The notes: a model not told the origin generated them from the letters alone. DNA of 64,000 bases from Pseudomonadota bacterium (GCA_021793575.1 JAJYSM010000005.1:1-64000); one strand, 5' to 3'. Shown: positions 25,770 to 37,526, counted from the first letter of the stretch. Translations and numbers: made by a program.

Positions 25770-25987
25770 ATACCAATGTGCATTCAATAGGATGAGATTC
25801 TTCGAACGAACAGCCAAATAGCATTGGCTCGTCATCCCCGCGAAAGCGGGGATCCAGTGACCTCAAGAGGTGATGGATGACCAGCTTCGCTGTTGAGGAG
25901 CGCTTCCCGCTTGACCAGCCCCTCGGCTGTTGAGAGCCGCGGGAATGACGATCTGATAATTCTCGATACTTGATCGCAATTTCGTAT
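25770..25987 (-). mobile_element. 218-bp MITE-like element, right copy (inverted)
   Basis: The inverse of the 24838-25055 element at about 97 percent identity by eye. It begins ATACCAATGTGCATTCAAT and ends TTGCGATCAAG-type inverse sequence with TTTCGTAT. Its last base coincides with the third base of the stop codon of the aminotransferase gene on the minus strand. It occupies the gap between the GDSL hydrolase and that gene. Confidence 0.75.
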
Positions 25988-27237
25988 CAGGCCAGCACAG
26001 CCGCGCGCTGCGGCTGCTCCTGCTCGTGCGCCATCTGCGCCAGCACCCGCTCGATGCGCACGAACACCTCGCGCAGCTGGGCCGGTGGCGGCAGCAGGGT
26101 CAGCCGGAAATGCCGGCTGCGCGGCACGTTGAAGCTGCTGCCGGGTACCACCAGCACCGACTCCTGCTCCAGCAGGCGCAGCGCGAATGCCTCGTCGTCG
26201 AAGCGGGCGATGCGCTCGGCGCGTACCTGCGGAAACGCATACAGCGCGCCGTCGGGGGTCACCAGATCCAGGTATTCGCTGGCGGCGACGGCCTGCAGTA
26301 CGCTGCGGCGCGCTTCATGCAGGCGCCCGCCGGGCGCGGTCAGTGTGCCGATGGTTGGCGCGTCCTGCAGCGCCGGCAGCACCGCCCACTGCGCGGTCAC
26401 GTTCGCGCACAGCCGCAGCGCGGCCAGCAGCTGCAGCGCGTCGCGATAGTCCGTCGTGCGCGCCGCCTCGCCGGACAGGCTCATCCAGCCGACCCGGTAG
26501 CCGCACGCCCGATGCACCTTGCTGAGGCCGCCGAAGCTGATGCACGGCACCTCGCCGGCCAGCGCCGCCAGCGGCTGGAAGGCGGTGCCGTCGTACACGA
26601 TCTCGTCGTAGATCTCGTCGCTGAGCAGCAGCAGCCGGTGCCGCGCGGCGATCGCCACCAGCTGTTCCAGCAGCGCCCGTGGGTACACCGCGCCGGTCGG
26701 GTTGTTCGGATTGATCAGCACCAGCGCCCGGGTGCGGGATGTGATCAGCGCCTCGATCTCGTCCGGGTCGGGCAGGTGGCCGTGCGCGGCGAGGCAGCGG
26801 TAATAGCGCGGCTGGCCGCCGTTGAGGATGGTGGCCGCGCTCCACAGCGGATAGTCCGGACTGGGCAGCAGCACCTCGTCGCCGGCCTGCAGCAGCGCGC
26901 GCAGCGCGATGTCGATCAGCTCGCTGACGCCGTTGCCGATGAAGATGCGCTCCACTGCGACGCCGCGCGCGCCGCGCTGGCGCTGCTGCGTGGCGATCGC
27001 CTCGCGGGCGATTTCCAGCCCCTGCTCGTGGCCGTAGGCCTCGCTGTCGTGCAGGTGGCTGGCGATCGCCGCGCGCAGATGCGCCGGCGCCTCGAAGCCG
27101 TAGCGGCCCGGATTGCCGATGTTGAGCTTGATGATGTCGAGGCCGGCCGTCTCCAGTTCGCGCGCGCGCCGGGTCAGCGCGCCGCGGATTTCGTAGCGCA
27201 CGTTGGCCAGGTGCGCGCTGGGGGTGATCGAAGCCAA
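25987..27237 (-). CDS. Pyridoxal-phosphate aminotransferase, AlaA-like
   Basis: A 416-residue class I/II aminotransferase closest to the alanine transaminase AlaA group, which makes alanine from pyruvate and glutamate. Landmarks are the N-terminal VRYEIRGALTRRARELE, NIGNPGRYGFEAP, the substrate loop INPNNPTGAVYP, the PLP lysine in SFGGLSKVHRACGYRVGW, and the C-terminal arginine in RHFRLTLLPP. No ATG fits; TTG 27237 after AAGGGA gives the expected start. The stop codon is completed by the edge of the MITE-like repeat, so the last few residues (after about 405) may have been altered by the insertion. Confidence 0.88.
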   Translation of the reverse strand: MASITPSAHLANVRYEIRGALTRRARELETAGLDIIKLNIGNPGRYGFEAPAHLRAAIASHLHDSEAYGHEQGLEIAREAIATQQRQRGARGVAVERIFIGNGVSELIDIALRALLQAGDEVLLPSPDYPLWSAATILNGGQPRYYRCLAAHGHLPDPDEIEALITSRTRALVLINPNNPTGAVYPRALLEQLVAIAARHRLLLLSDEIYDEIVYDGTAFQPLAALAGEVPCISFGGLSKVHRACGYRVGWMSLSGEAARTTDYRDALQLLAALRLCANVTAQWAVLPALQDAPTIGTLTAPGGRLHEARRSVLQAVAASEYLDLVTPDGALYAFPQVRAERIARFDDEAFALRLLEQESVLVVPGSSFNVPRSRHFRLTLLPPPAQLREVFVRIERVLAQMAHEQEQPQRAAVLA

Positions 27238-27404
27238 GCCGGCATCCCTTGCAGTCAGTCATGAGGCCGGCGCAGGGCCGGAGCACCCGGATGCTAGCAG
27301 CGCAGCAGCCTTGCGTGCGAGGCGCGCCATGGCGAGGAGCGGTTCATCAGCGGGCCATACCGAGGCAAGGCATAATCGCCAAACCGTGCAGTCAGATCTC
27401 CCTC

Positions 27405-28460
27405 ATGAGTGATGCCGAATCGATCGAACGCCTGCGACGCATCGGCTGGCGCGGCGAGGCGCTGCCTGCCGCCGGCCTCACGCTGGCGCGGGTGGTGGCC
27501 CAGCACCGGGCCGGCTACGAGCTGCACGACGGCCAGACCCTGTTCGGCGCGCAGCCGGACGGACATTTCCTCAAGCGCGGCATCGACCCTGGCGAGCGCC
27601 CGGCGGTGGGCGATTTCGTCGAAGTGGCCGCGGGCACGCCGCCGCATATCGTCAGCGTGTCGCCGCGGCGCACCGCGCTGACGCGCGCGGCGGCCGGCGA
27701 GCGCTACGAGCGTCAGCTGATCGCCACCAACATCGACTACGTGCTCGTGCTGACCGGGCTGGACGGCGACTTCAACCCGGCGCGGATCGAGCGCTACCTC
27801 TCGCTGACCGAAGACTCCGGCGCGCAGCCGGTGGTGCTGCTGAGCAAGCTCGACCTGCTCGCCGATGCCGTCGCGCGGGTCGATGCCCTGCGTGCGCGGC
27901 TGCCGGCCGGCACGCCCATCCACGCGCTCAACGGCAAGGACCCGGCCAGCGTGGCGCTGCTCGCGCCGTACCTGCAGCCGGGCGACAGCGCGGTGCTGGT
28001 GGGTTCCTCCGGCGCAGGCAAATCCACTCTCACCAACACGCTGCTGGGCACGGCCACGATGGCCACCGCCGCGGTGCGCAGCCACGACAGCCGCGGCCGC
28101 CACACCACCACCTATCGCGCCCTGCTGCAGCTGCCCAGCGGCGGCTGCCTGATCGACACGCCCGGCATGCGCGAGCTGAAACTCACCGGCGAGGAAAATC
28201 TCGACCTGTTCGCCGACATCGGCGTGCTGGCCGAGCAGTGCCGTTTCGCCGACTGCGGCCACGGCAGCGAACCGGGCTGCGCGATCCAGATAGCGCTGGA
28301 CCAGGGCGGCCTCACCCCCGAGCGCTGGCGCAATTACCTGAAGCTGCACGACGAGCGCGAGGAGCAGGCCGCCACGCTGGAAGCCCGCCTGCGCCGGCAG
28401 CGCGGCGGCCGTCCGATCGAGCGGCCGCACGGCCATCGCGGCCAGCGCGAGCGGGAGTAG
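27405..28460 (+). CDS. rsgA: Ribosome small subunit-dependent GTPase A
   Basis: Late 30S assembly GTPase with circularly permuted motifs. The 351-residue protein has an OB-fold N-terminus (GDFVEVAAG), then G4 LLSKLDLL, G1 GSSGAGKSTL, G3 DTPGMREL, and a zinc-binding end with C-x-C-type residues CRFADCGHGSEPGC. ATG 27405 was chosen because the family begins there; the open frame extends upstream without resemblance. A REP-like element begins 12 bp after the stop. The basic C-terminal tail (RRQRGGRPIERPHG) fits rRNA binding. Confidence 0.95.
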   Translation: MSDAESIERLRRIGWRGEALPAAGLTLARVVAQHRAGYELHDGQTLFGAQPDGHFLKRGIDPGERPAVGDFVEVAAGTPPHIVSVSPRRTALTRAAAGERYERQLIATNIDYVLVLTGLDGDFNPARIERYLSLTEDSGAQPVVLLSKLDLLADAVARVDALRARLPAGTPIHALNGKDPASVALLAPYLQPGDSAVLVGSSGAGKSTLTNTLLGTATMATAAVRSHDSRGRHTTTYRALLQLPSGGCLIDTPGMRELKLTGEENLDLFADIGVLAEQCRFADCGHGSEPGCAIQIALDQGGLTPERWRNYLKLHDEREEQAATLEARLRRQRGGRPIERPHGHRGQRERE

Positions 28461-28783
28461 GCGCGCACCTTGTGGGAGCGACTTCAGTCGCGATGCTTCT
28501 GTGTCGAGCGGAAGCGCATCGCGGCTGAAGCCGCTCCCACAAAAGTCGCTCCCGCAAGAGCATTCGCCCACAGGGTGGGCTCCTGCGGTGCTATCGCCTG
28601 CCAACCACCGGCGCGACAAGCTCCCGGATGGACGGTTCCGGCCGGTTCGCCGGGACAGGCGTCAGGGATTACTATCGTGGCGAATGCCCACCTGGACTGC
28701 TTCATGCGCCGATTGTTTTCAACGTCCGGCATGATTCACACCGCATGGATCGAGCGTATCGATGCGATCCGGCAGGCGCGACG
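28461..28783. other. 323-bp intergenic region between rsgA and the QEGLA gene
   Basis: The left third is REP-like copy 2 (28472-28586). The rest is unremarkable GC-rich sequence that presumably holds the promoter of the next gene; I see no gene and no clear promoter boxes. Confidence 0.55.
28472..28586. repeat. REP-like inverted repeat, copy 2 (loop type B)
   Basis: The left arm (28472-28496) matches the other copies; the right arm (28516-28540) carries the GGCTGAAGCC variant, so two pairs do not match perfectly. The loop is the short TGTCGAGCGGAA type. A degenerate outer right arm (CATTCGCCCACAGGGTGGG, 28560-28578) follows. Confidence 0.88.
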
Positions 28784-30073
28784 ATGAACGCGCCGGCCGT
28801 CAGCGTGGCACCGCAGCTGCAGCGCTACGCCGAGCTGGACAAGCGCCTGCTGGCGGCGGTGCGCGGGATGCATATCCTGTCGACGGTGGCGTGGCCGGCC
28901 TCGCTGGAAAGCCGCATGATCGCGGCCTATGCCGCGGGGCGGTTTGCCCTGCCCGAGATCAGCTACACGCGGCCGGACCACGCCGCCGCGCGCGCCGAGC
29001 TGGCCGCGATCGAAGCGGCGGCAGGCGGCCGCGATGCGCGGGATATCGACCCGCTGGGCGACTACCTGCGGCGCACCGCCGAGTCCTGGCGCATCGCCGC
29101 CGACATGCTGGAGTCGGTCGGCACCGCCGGCGTCACCGCGCCGTCGATTGCGCTGTATGGACGTCCGGACGACATGATCCCGGGCAGCCGCCGCAGCAAT
29201 CTCGACGCGGCGCGCTACTTCGTCGAGCTGTCCGACGAGTTGGGTGCCGATCTGCTGGCCGACGACAGCAGCCCGGGCCAGCCGGCCGGCGAACTGTGCG
29301 CGGATCTGGGCCGCACCCTGGACGACTTCTTCGGCGCCGGCACGATCCGCGTCGAGGTGGACCCCGAGCTCACCGCCAAGGCCGCGGCCGGCGCCACCCG
29401 CATCCGCCTGCGCGGCAACACCTGCTTCAGCGAGTACGACCGCCACCAGCTGCTGGCGCACGAGGCTTTCGTGCACTCGCTGACCGCGCTGAACGGTCGC
29501 CGGCAGCCGCTGCTGCCCTCGCTGGGGCGCACCTCGCCGCGGGTCACGGCCACGCAGGAGGGGCTGGCGGTATTTGCCGAGCTGATGTCCGGCGCGATCG
29601 ACATTGCCCGCCTGAAGCGCATCAGCCTGCGCATCCTGGCGATCGACATGGCGCTCGGCGGCGCCGACTTCGTCGAGGTCTATCGCTACTTCAGCGCCTG
29701 CGGACAGAGCGTGGCGGACAGTTTCCACTCGGCCCAGCGGGTGTTCCGCGGCGTGCCGCTGACCGGCGGCGCCGCGTTCGCCAAGGACAACGTGTACCTG
29801 TCCGGTCTGCTTACCGTGCACACCTTTTTCCGCTGGGCGCTGAAGCAACGCCGGATGGATCTGTTGCGCCACCTGTTTGCCGGCAAGCTGGCGCTGCACG
29901 ACGTGATCAGCCTGCAGCCGCACTTCGCCTCCGGCGCGATCCTGCCGCCGCGCTGGCTGCCGCCGTGGATGCAGCATGCGCAGGGGCTGGCCGGCAAGCT
30001 GGCGTTTTCGGTCTTCGTCAACGGCATCCACATGAGCCGGGTGCAGGGCGACGAGTTGCTGTCGAGCGTCTGA
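28784..30073 (+). CDS. QEGLA-motif protein (DUF1704, flavohemoglobin expression-modulating family)
   Basis: A 429-residue member of the DUF1704/TIGR02421 family, named for the conserved TQEGLAVFAEL seen here near residue 260. A metal-peptidase-like LLAHEAFVHSL lies about 30 residues earlier, and the QEGLA glutamate may be a further ligand. This resembles a zinc metallopeptidase core, but activity in the family is not something I can confirm. ATG 28784 is the alignment start; the frame is open upstream to 28628. It is followed closely by maeB. Confidence 0.85.
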   Translation: MNAPAVSVAPQLQRYAELDKRLLAAVRGMHILSTVAWPASLESRMIAAYAAGRFALPEISYTRPDHAAARAELAAIEAAAGGRDARDIDPLGDYLRRTAESWRIAADMLESVGTAGVTAPSIALYGRPDDMIPGSRRSNLDAARYFVELSDELGADLLADDSSPGQPAGELCADLGRTLDDFFGAGTIRVEVDPELTAKAAAGATRIRLRGNTCFSEYDRHQLLAHEAFVHSLTALNGRRQPLLPSLGRTSPRVTATQEGLAVFAELMSGAIDIARLKRISLRILAIDMALGGADFVEVYRYFSACGQSVADSFHSAQRVFRGVPLTGGAAFAKDNVYLSGLLTVHTFFRWALKQRRMDLLRHLFAGKLALHDVISLQPHFASGAILPPRWLPPWMQHAQGLAGKLAFSVFVNGIHMSRVQGDELLSSV

Positions 30074-30176
30074 CTGCACCCGCCGAATGGCGGCAGGTGC
30101 GGATGAGCCCGGTGCTACCATCGCACTCAGCCGTCCGCTGCGCGGATGCCATTCCCCATCCATCGAACTACCGCCG

Positions 30177-32465
<2,289 letters not shown>

Positions 32466-32620
32466 GCGGGCGCGCACGGCACGGTTCCATGCGCCGACGC
32501 ATGGACGACCGAATTGGCGGGCACGCGCGCAGCGGCTAGACTTGGCCGTTGACCCGGCGCGCCCCGGCGCCGGGCGGTCACCTCACGTCTGGCGCTGTAA
32601 GGGCGCTGTGGAGAATCTTC

Positions 32621-35329
32621 ATGGATCAGCTCGACGATATCCTCAACCAGGACATCGACCCCACCGAAACCCGCGAGTGGATGGATTCGCTCGATGCGGT
32701 GATCCAGCACGACGGCACCGAACGCGCGCACTTCCTGCTGGAGCGGATGGTCGACTCCACGCGCCGTTCGGGCGGCTATCTGCCGTTCGATCCCACCACT
32801 GAATACGTCAACACGATCGCGCCCGGCAACGAGGTGAAGTCGCCCGGCGACGCGGCGATGGAGTGGCGCATCCGCACACTGATCCGCTGGAACGCGATGG
32901 CGATGGTGGTGCGCGCCAACCGCAAGCCGGGCGAACTGGGCGGACATATCGCCAGCTTCGCCTCGTCGGCCACGCTGTACGACGTCGGCTTCAACCACTT
33001 CTGGCGCGCGCCCAGCGCCGACCACCCGGGCGACCTGGTGTTCCATCAGGGCCACTCCAGCCCCGGCATCTATGCGCGCTCGTTTCTCGAAGGCCGGCTG
33101 GCCGGGGATCAGCTCGACCTGTTCCGCATGGAGGTGGCCGGCAAGGGCCGCGCACTGTCGTCGTATCCGCATCCGTGGCTGATGCCGGACTACTGGCAGG
33201 TGCCGACGGTGTCGATGGGCCTGGGCCCGATCCAGGCGATCTACCAGGCGCAGTTCTTCAAGTATCTGGAGCACCGCGGGCTGGTGCCCAAGAGCGACCG
33301 CAAGGTGTGGTGCTTCCTCGGCGACGGCGAAACCGACGAGCCCGAATCGCTCGGCGCCATCTCGCTGGCCGGCCGCGAAGGGCTGGACAACCTGATCTTC
33401 GTGATCAACTGCAATCTGCAGCGCCTGGACGGCCCGGTGCGTGGCAACGGCAAGATCATCCAGGAGCTGGAAGGCGTGTTCCGCGGCGCCGGCTGGAACG
33501 CGCTCAAGCTGGTCTGGGGCAGCTACTGGGATCCGCTGCTGGCGCGCGACCACAAGGGCGTGCTGCGCAAGCTGATGATGGAAACCCTCGATGGCGAATA
33601 CCAGGCCTGCAAGGCGTTCGGCGGCGCCTACACGCGCGAGCACTTCTTCGGCAAATACCCGGAGACGCGCGAGATGGTCGCCAACCTCAGCGACGACGAC
33701 ATCTGGCGGCTGAATCGCGGCGGCCATGACCCGCACAAGGTCTACGCGGCTTACCACACGGCGACGCACACCAAGGGCATGCCCACGGTGATCCTGGCCA
33801 AGACGGTGAAGGGTTACGGCATGGGTGCGGCCGGCGAGTCGCAGAACCCGACCCACCAGCAGAAGAAGCTGGACGAGGACTCGGTGCGCCACTTCCGCGA
33901 CCGCTTCCAGATTCCGATCGCCGACGACAAGCTGAAGGACGTGCCGTACTACCACCCCGGCAAGGATTCGCCCGAGGTGCAGTACATGCTGGAGCGCCGC
34001 AAGGCGCTCGGCGGCGCGCTGCCGCAGCGCCGGCGCAAGGCGGAGGCCAAGCTGAAGGCGCCGGAGCTGGCCGCGTTCGAGCAGATCACCAAGGGCAGCG
34101 GCGAGCGCGAGATCTCCACCACCATGGCGCTGGTGCGCGGCATCAACCTGCTGCTGCGCGACAAGCAGCTGGGCGAACGGGTGGTGCCGATCGTGGCCGA
34201 CGAGGCGCGCACTTTCGGCATGGAGGGCATGTTCAGGCAGATCGGCATCTACGCCCCGTTCGGGCAGAAGTACAAGCCGCAGGATTCCGACCAGCTGCTG
34301 TACTACCGCGAGGACCAGAAGGGCCAGGTGCTGCAGCAGGGCATCAGCGAGGCCGGCGGCATGGCGTCGTGGATGGCGGCGGCGAGCAGCTATTCGATCA
34401 GCAACCAGGCGATGCTGCCGTTCTTCATCTACTACTCGATGTTCGGCTTCCAACGCATCGGCGACCTGGCGTGGGCCGCCGGCGACATGCGCGCGCGGGG
34501 TTTCCTGGTCGGCGGCACCGCCGGCCGCACCACGCTCAACGGCGAGGGCCTGCAGCACGAGGACGGCCACTCGCACCTGATGGCCGGCGCGATCCCCAAC
34601 GTGAAGTCGTACGACCCCACGTTCTCGTACGAGGTGGCGGTAATCCTGCAGGACGGCGTGCGCAGCATGCTGCAGGAGCAGGAGGACCACTACTACTACC
34701 TCACCGTGATGAACGAAAACTACCCGCACCCGGACATGCCCGTATCGGACAAGGGAGTGACCTGCGCGGAAGGCATCATCAAGGGCATGTACCTGTTCAG
34801 CGATGCGGGCAAGCCGAAAAAGGGCGAGCCGCGCGTGCAGCTGCTCGGTTCGGGCGCCATCCTGCGCGAGGTGATCGCGGCAGCGGAGTTGCTGGAGAAG
34901 GACTTCGGCGTCAAGGCGGATGTATGGTCGGTGCCCAGCTTCATCGAGCTGCGCCGCGACGGCTTCGACGCCGAGCGCTGGAACCGGCTGCATCCCGAGG
35001 CCGAGCCGCGCGTGCCGTATGTCACCGGTCTGCTCGACGGCCGCGCCGGCCCGGCGATCGCCGCCACCGACTACGTGCGCGAATACGCCGACCAGATCCG
35101 CGCGTTCCTGCCCGACGGCATGCGCTACACCGTGCTGGGCACTGACGGTTTCGGCCGCTCGGACACGCGCGCACACCTGCGCGGCTTCTTCGAGGTGGAC
35201 CGCTACTGGATCGCCCACGCCGCGCTGGCGGCGCTGGCGAAGGACGGCAAGGTCAACCCCAAGGACGTGAGCCGCGCGATCAAGGAATACAAGCTCGATC
35301 CGGACAAGCCGAGCCCGCAAACGGTCTGA
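32621..35329 (+). CDS. aceE: Pyruvate dehydrogenase E1 component, homodimeric
   Basis: Decarboxylates pyruvate with thiamine diphosphate and passes the acetyl group to lipoyl-E2. The 902-residue protein matches the homodimeric AceE type. The N-terminus DPTETREWMDSLDAV is typical, and the ThDP motif is GDGETDEPES followed by VINCNLQRLDG. Conserved GHSSPGIYAR and GLQHEDGHSH stretches follow. ATG 32621 follows GGAG. Its partners aceF and lpd are about 16 kb away. A strong terminator follows, so aceE is probably transcribed alone or with maeB. Confidence 0.97.
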   Translation: MDQLDDILNQDIDPTETREWMDSLDAVIQHDGTERAHFLLERMVDSTRRSGGYLPFDPTTEYVNTIAPGNEVKSPGDAAMEWRIRTLIRWNAMAMVVRANRKPGELGGHIASFASSATLYDVGFNHFWRAPSADHPGDLVFHQGHSSPGIYARSFLEGRLAGDQLDLFRMEVAGKGRALSSYPHPWLMPDYWQVPTVSMGLGPIQAIYQAQFFKYLEHRGLVPKSDRKVWCFLGDGETDEPESLGAISLAGREGLDNLIFVINCNLQRLDGPVRGNGKIIQELEGVFRGAGWNALKLVWGSYWDPLLARDHKGVLRKLMMETLDGEYQACKAFGGAYTREHFFGKYPETREMVANLSDDDIWRLNRGGHDPHKVYAAYHTATHTKGMPTVILAKTVKGYGMGAAGESQNPTHQQKKLDEDSVRHFRDRFQIPIADDKLKDVPYYHPGKDSPEVQYMLERRKALGGALPQRRRKAEAKLKAPELAAFEQITKGSGEREISTTMALVRGINLLLRDKQLGERVVPIVADEARTFGMEGMFRQIGIYAPFGQKYKPQDSDQLLYYREDQKGQVLQQGISEAGGMASWMAAASSYSISNQAMLPFFIYYSMFGFQRIGDLAWAAGDMRARGFLVGGTAGRTTLNGEGLQHEDGHSHLMAGAIPNVKSYDPTFSYEVAVILQDGVRSMLQEQEDHYYYLTVMNENYPHPDMPVSDKGVTCAEGIIKGMYLFSDAGKPKKGEPRVQLLGSGAILREVIAAAELLEKDFGVKADVWSVPSFIELRRDGFDAERWNRLHPEAEPRVPYVTGLLDGRAGPAIAATDYVREYADQIRAFLPDGMRYTVLGTDGFGRSDTRAHLRGFFEVDRYWIAHAALAALAKDGKVNPKDVSRAIKEYKLDPDKPSPQTV

Positions 35330-35359
35330 GCGCAGTTCGTTCAAGGCCCTTCGACGCAC

Positions 35360-35394
35360 CCGGCAAAAACCCGCCATCGGCGGGTTTTTGCCGG
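35360..35394. terminator. Bidirectional rho-independent terminator between aceE and the ElaB-like gene
   Basis: A perfect 16-bp stem, CCGGCAAAAACCCGCC (35360-35375) and its inverse at 35379-35394, with loop ATC. The A5 and T5 runs lie inside the stem, so shortened GC stems followed by T's form on either strand. It lies between two converging genes. Confidence 0.9.
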
Positions 35395-35426
35395 ATGCGC
35401 ATCGCGACGGCGGCCGTCGCTTCGGC

Positions 35427-35759
35427 CTACTCGTCGTCGCTGCTGCGGAAGGCCCGACGCAGCAGCAGGAAAGCACCGATGGTGCCGGCCACGATCGCCA
35501 CGGTGGCCGCGGGGTGGCGGCTCACCTGCCGGCGCAGTCGCCGGTAGTGGTAGTTCGCCTCGTCGGCGAAATCCTCCGCCGCGTTCGACAGCCGCTGACT
35601 GTAGTGAATGCCGCGTTTGCCGAAGCGCTCGCCGAGCTGGCGGCCGCGCTCGTACAGGCTCTGCGCGCTGCTGGCGGCGCCGTCGGCCACCTGCCGCACG
35701 CGCTCGCCGGCCCGCTCACCGACAGCGTGGATCTGGCGTTCGATATCACGGTTACGCAT
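35427..35759 (-). CDS. ElaB/YqjD/DUF883-like tail-anchored membrane protein
   Basis: A 110-residue protein with a long charged helix (RDIERQIHAVGERAGERV, RGRQLGERFGKRG) followed by a C-terminal membrane segment (AATVAIVAGTIGAFLLL) and a short polar end. This is the layout of ElaB/YqjD-type proteins, which anchor to the inner membrane and in E. coli associate with ribosomes in stationary phase. ATG 35759 follows AGGAGAAG. Family membership is by architecture, so moderately sure. Confidence 0.7.
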   Translation of the reverse strand: MRNRDIERQIHAVGERAGERVRQVADGAASSAQSLYERGRQLGERFGKRGIHYSQRLSNAAEDFADEANYHYRRLRRQVSRHPAATVAIVAGTIGAFLLLRRAFRSSDDE

Positions 35760-35846
35760 GGGTCTTCTCCTGGAGTGCCGAAGCGGCAGGTTGCCAGCCG
35801 GATCGTGAGTGGCGCGTGGACAACGCCGATGGCCGCGTGTGAGCGT

Positions 35847-36539
35847 TCAGGCCGGCGCGCCGGCTCGGCCGCCGAGCCGGTATTCGCCGCCGCGCTGCAG
35901 CGCGCGCTGATAGGCCGGCCGCGCATGGATGCGCTGCAACCAAGCCGACAGCTTCGCGTAGTGTGCAGCATCCAGCCCGCCACGGGCGGCGAACGCCTCC
36001 AGCGGAAAGCTCAGCTGGATGTCCGCCACGCTCAGCTGCTCGCCGACGAACCAGCCGCTGGCGCCCACTTCGCCCTCCAGATAATCCAGCTGCAGCTTCA
36101 GCTGCGGATCGACGAAACCGTGCTGCACCTTGTGCGCGATGCCGCGGGCGATCGGCTTGACGAAGAACGGCGCCGGCGCGGTTTCGATCCGGCGGAACAC
36201 CAGCTTCAGCAGCAGCGGCGGCATCGCCGAACCCTCGGCGTAGTGCAGCCAGTAGCTGCAGCGCAGCCGTGCCGGCGTGCCGGGCGCGGGCATCAGCGTG
36301 CCGGCGCCGTAGCGGTCGGCCAGGTATTCCACGATCGCGCCGGATTCGGCCAGCGTGAGTCCGCCGTCGGTGATCACCGGCGACTTGCCCAGCGGGTGGA
36401 TCGCGCGCAGCTCCGGCGGTGCCAGCATGGTTTTCGGATCGCGCTTGTAGCGCTTCAGCTCGTACGGCACGCCGAGCTCTTCCAGCAGCCACAGAATGCG
36501 CTGCGAGCGCGAGTTGTTGAGGTGGTGAACGACGATCAT
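35847..36539 (-). CDS. Glutathione S-transferase family protein
   Basis: A 230-residue soluble protein with the GST plan. Residues 1-80 form the thioredoxin-like domain (VHHLNNSRSQRILWLLEEL, with Ser10/Ser12 as candidate glutathione-activating residues; cis-proline near SPVITD; GGLTLAESGAIVEYLADRYG). An all-helical domain follows with FVGEQLSVADIQLSF. The substrate is unknown. It is next to the CtlX-like gene on the same strand, 42 bp away, and possibly in one operon. Confidence 0.9.
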   Translation of the reverse strand: MIVVHHLNNSRSQRILWLLEELGVPYELKRYKRDPKTMLAPPELRAIHPLGKSPVITDGGLTLAESGAIVEYLADRYGAGTLMPAPGTPARLRCSYWLHYAEGSAMPPLLLKLVFRRIETAPAPFFVKPIARGIAHKVQHGFVDPQLKLQLDYLEGEVGASGWFVGEQLSVADIQLSFPLEAFAARGGLDAAHYAKLSAWLQRIHARPAYQRALQRGGEYRLGGRAGAPA

Positions 36540-36581
36540 CGGATACTCCGCAGGCGGGGGCAGGCTGGCTGGCGGTGCACG

Positions 36582-37499
36582 CTAGAAAATCTCGCCGACG
36601 CAGCAGCGCAGGCTGCCGCCGGCCTTCTCGATCTCGCTCAGATCCACCGCGCCGACCGCAAAACCGTAGCCGCTCAGTGCCTCGATCTGCTCGCCCGTCA
36701 ACGCGGCGGCGGCCGCGGCGCTCATCCACACGCGCTCATCGGACAGGGTGATCGCATTGCCGGAAAATGCCCGCTTCTGCGCCGGCGTGAGCCAGATCAC
36801 GCGCTCGTCGCAGGCCTGCGCGATCGCCTGCGGCACGGCCGGATCGGCGAAGCCGTCGGCGGCGATGATCGCGGCGCGCCCGGCCAGCAGGGCCAGCACT
36901 ACGTTGGTGTGGTATTCGCCGGCGGCCAGCTCGAAGCACAGCGTCAGGCGCAGCCCGAACGCCTGATGCATCGCCTGCGCGCCAGCCAGGTCGCAGCGTT
37001 CGCCGAGGCCGCAGTAGCCGACGCCGCGCCGATGGTCGATCACCAGCGAGCCGGTCAGCTCGGCGACCAGATCACGGCAGCCGGACAGATCGATCTCGTC
37101 GTAGCCCAGCAGCTCGCCGAAAAAACCGCGGATGTCGGCACGCTCCGCTTCGCGCTGGCGCACCGGGTGGCGCATGCGCCCCACGATCAGCCGCCCCGCC
37201 GCGGTGGCGAACACGTTGTTGGGAAACACCGCGTCGGGCGTCGTCGGGTCGCCCGCAAAGGTGATCACCGGGCAGTCCGCGCGCAGCGCCTGCGCCAGCG
37301 CGGCGTGCTGGGCCAGCGCGCGCAGCGGATCGACCGCGCGGGCCAGATCCATGTAGCGATTGTCCTGCGCCGATTCGGCCGCCAGCGTGAGCCCGGTGGG
37401 CGCCACCAGGAACGCGGCGCGCGCGGTGGTCATGGCTTCTGGCAATGGTGCCAGCGCGGCACAGGCATCGAGGAATTCGCTCGGCGAAGTGGTGATCAC
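36582..37499 (-). CDS. CtlX-like arginine deiminase-superfamily (amidinotransferase fold) hydrolase
   Basis: A 305-residue protein of the amidinotransferase/arginine-deiminase superfamily, closest in pattern to proteins annotated CtlX (citrulline utilization hydrolase). Visible landmarks are FPNNVFAT near residue 92, the acidic stretch ELTGSLVIDHRR, the catalytic-type histidine in EYHTNV, and the likely nucleophile cysteine in SLRCCVGEIF at the C-terminus. It probably acts on a guanidino or ureido compound; the exact substrate is not known. REP-like copy 3 lies 28 bp upstream of its start, so its promoter must sit in or beside the repeat. Confidence 0.82.
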   Translation of the reverse strand: MITTSPSEFLDACAALAPLPEAMTTARAAFLVAPTGLTLAAESAQDNRYMDLARAVDPLRALAQHAALAQALRADCPVITFAGDPTTPDAVFPNNVFATAAGRLIVGRMRHPVRQREAERADIRGFFGELLGYDEIDLSGCRDLVAELTGSLVIDHRRGVGYCGLGERCDLAGAQAMHQAFGLRLTLCFELAAGEYHTNVVLALLAGRAAIIAADGFADPAVPQAIAQACDERVIWLTPAQKRAFSGNAITLSDERVWMSAAAAAALTGEQIEALSGYGFAVGAVDLSEIEKAGGSLRCCVGEIF

Positions 37500-37526
37500 G
37501 GCATGGCCTCAAGTTTCGTTGAACGT

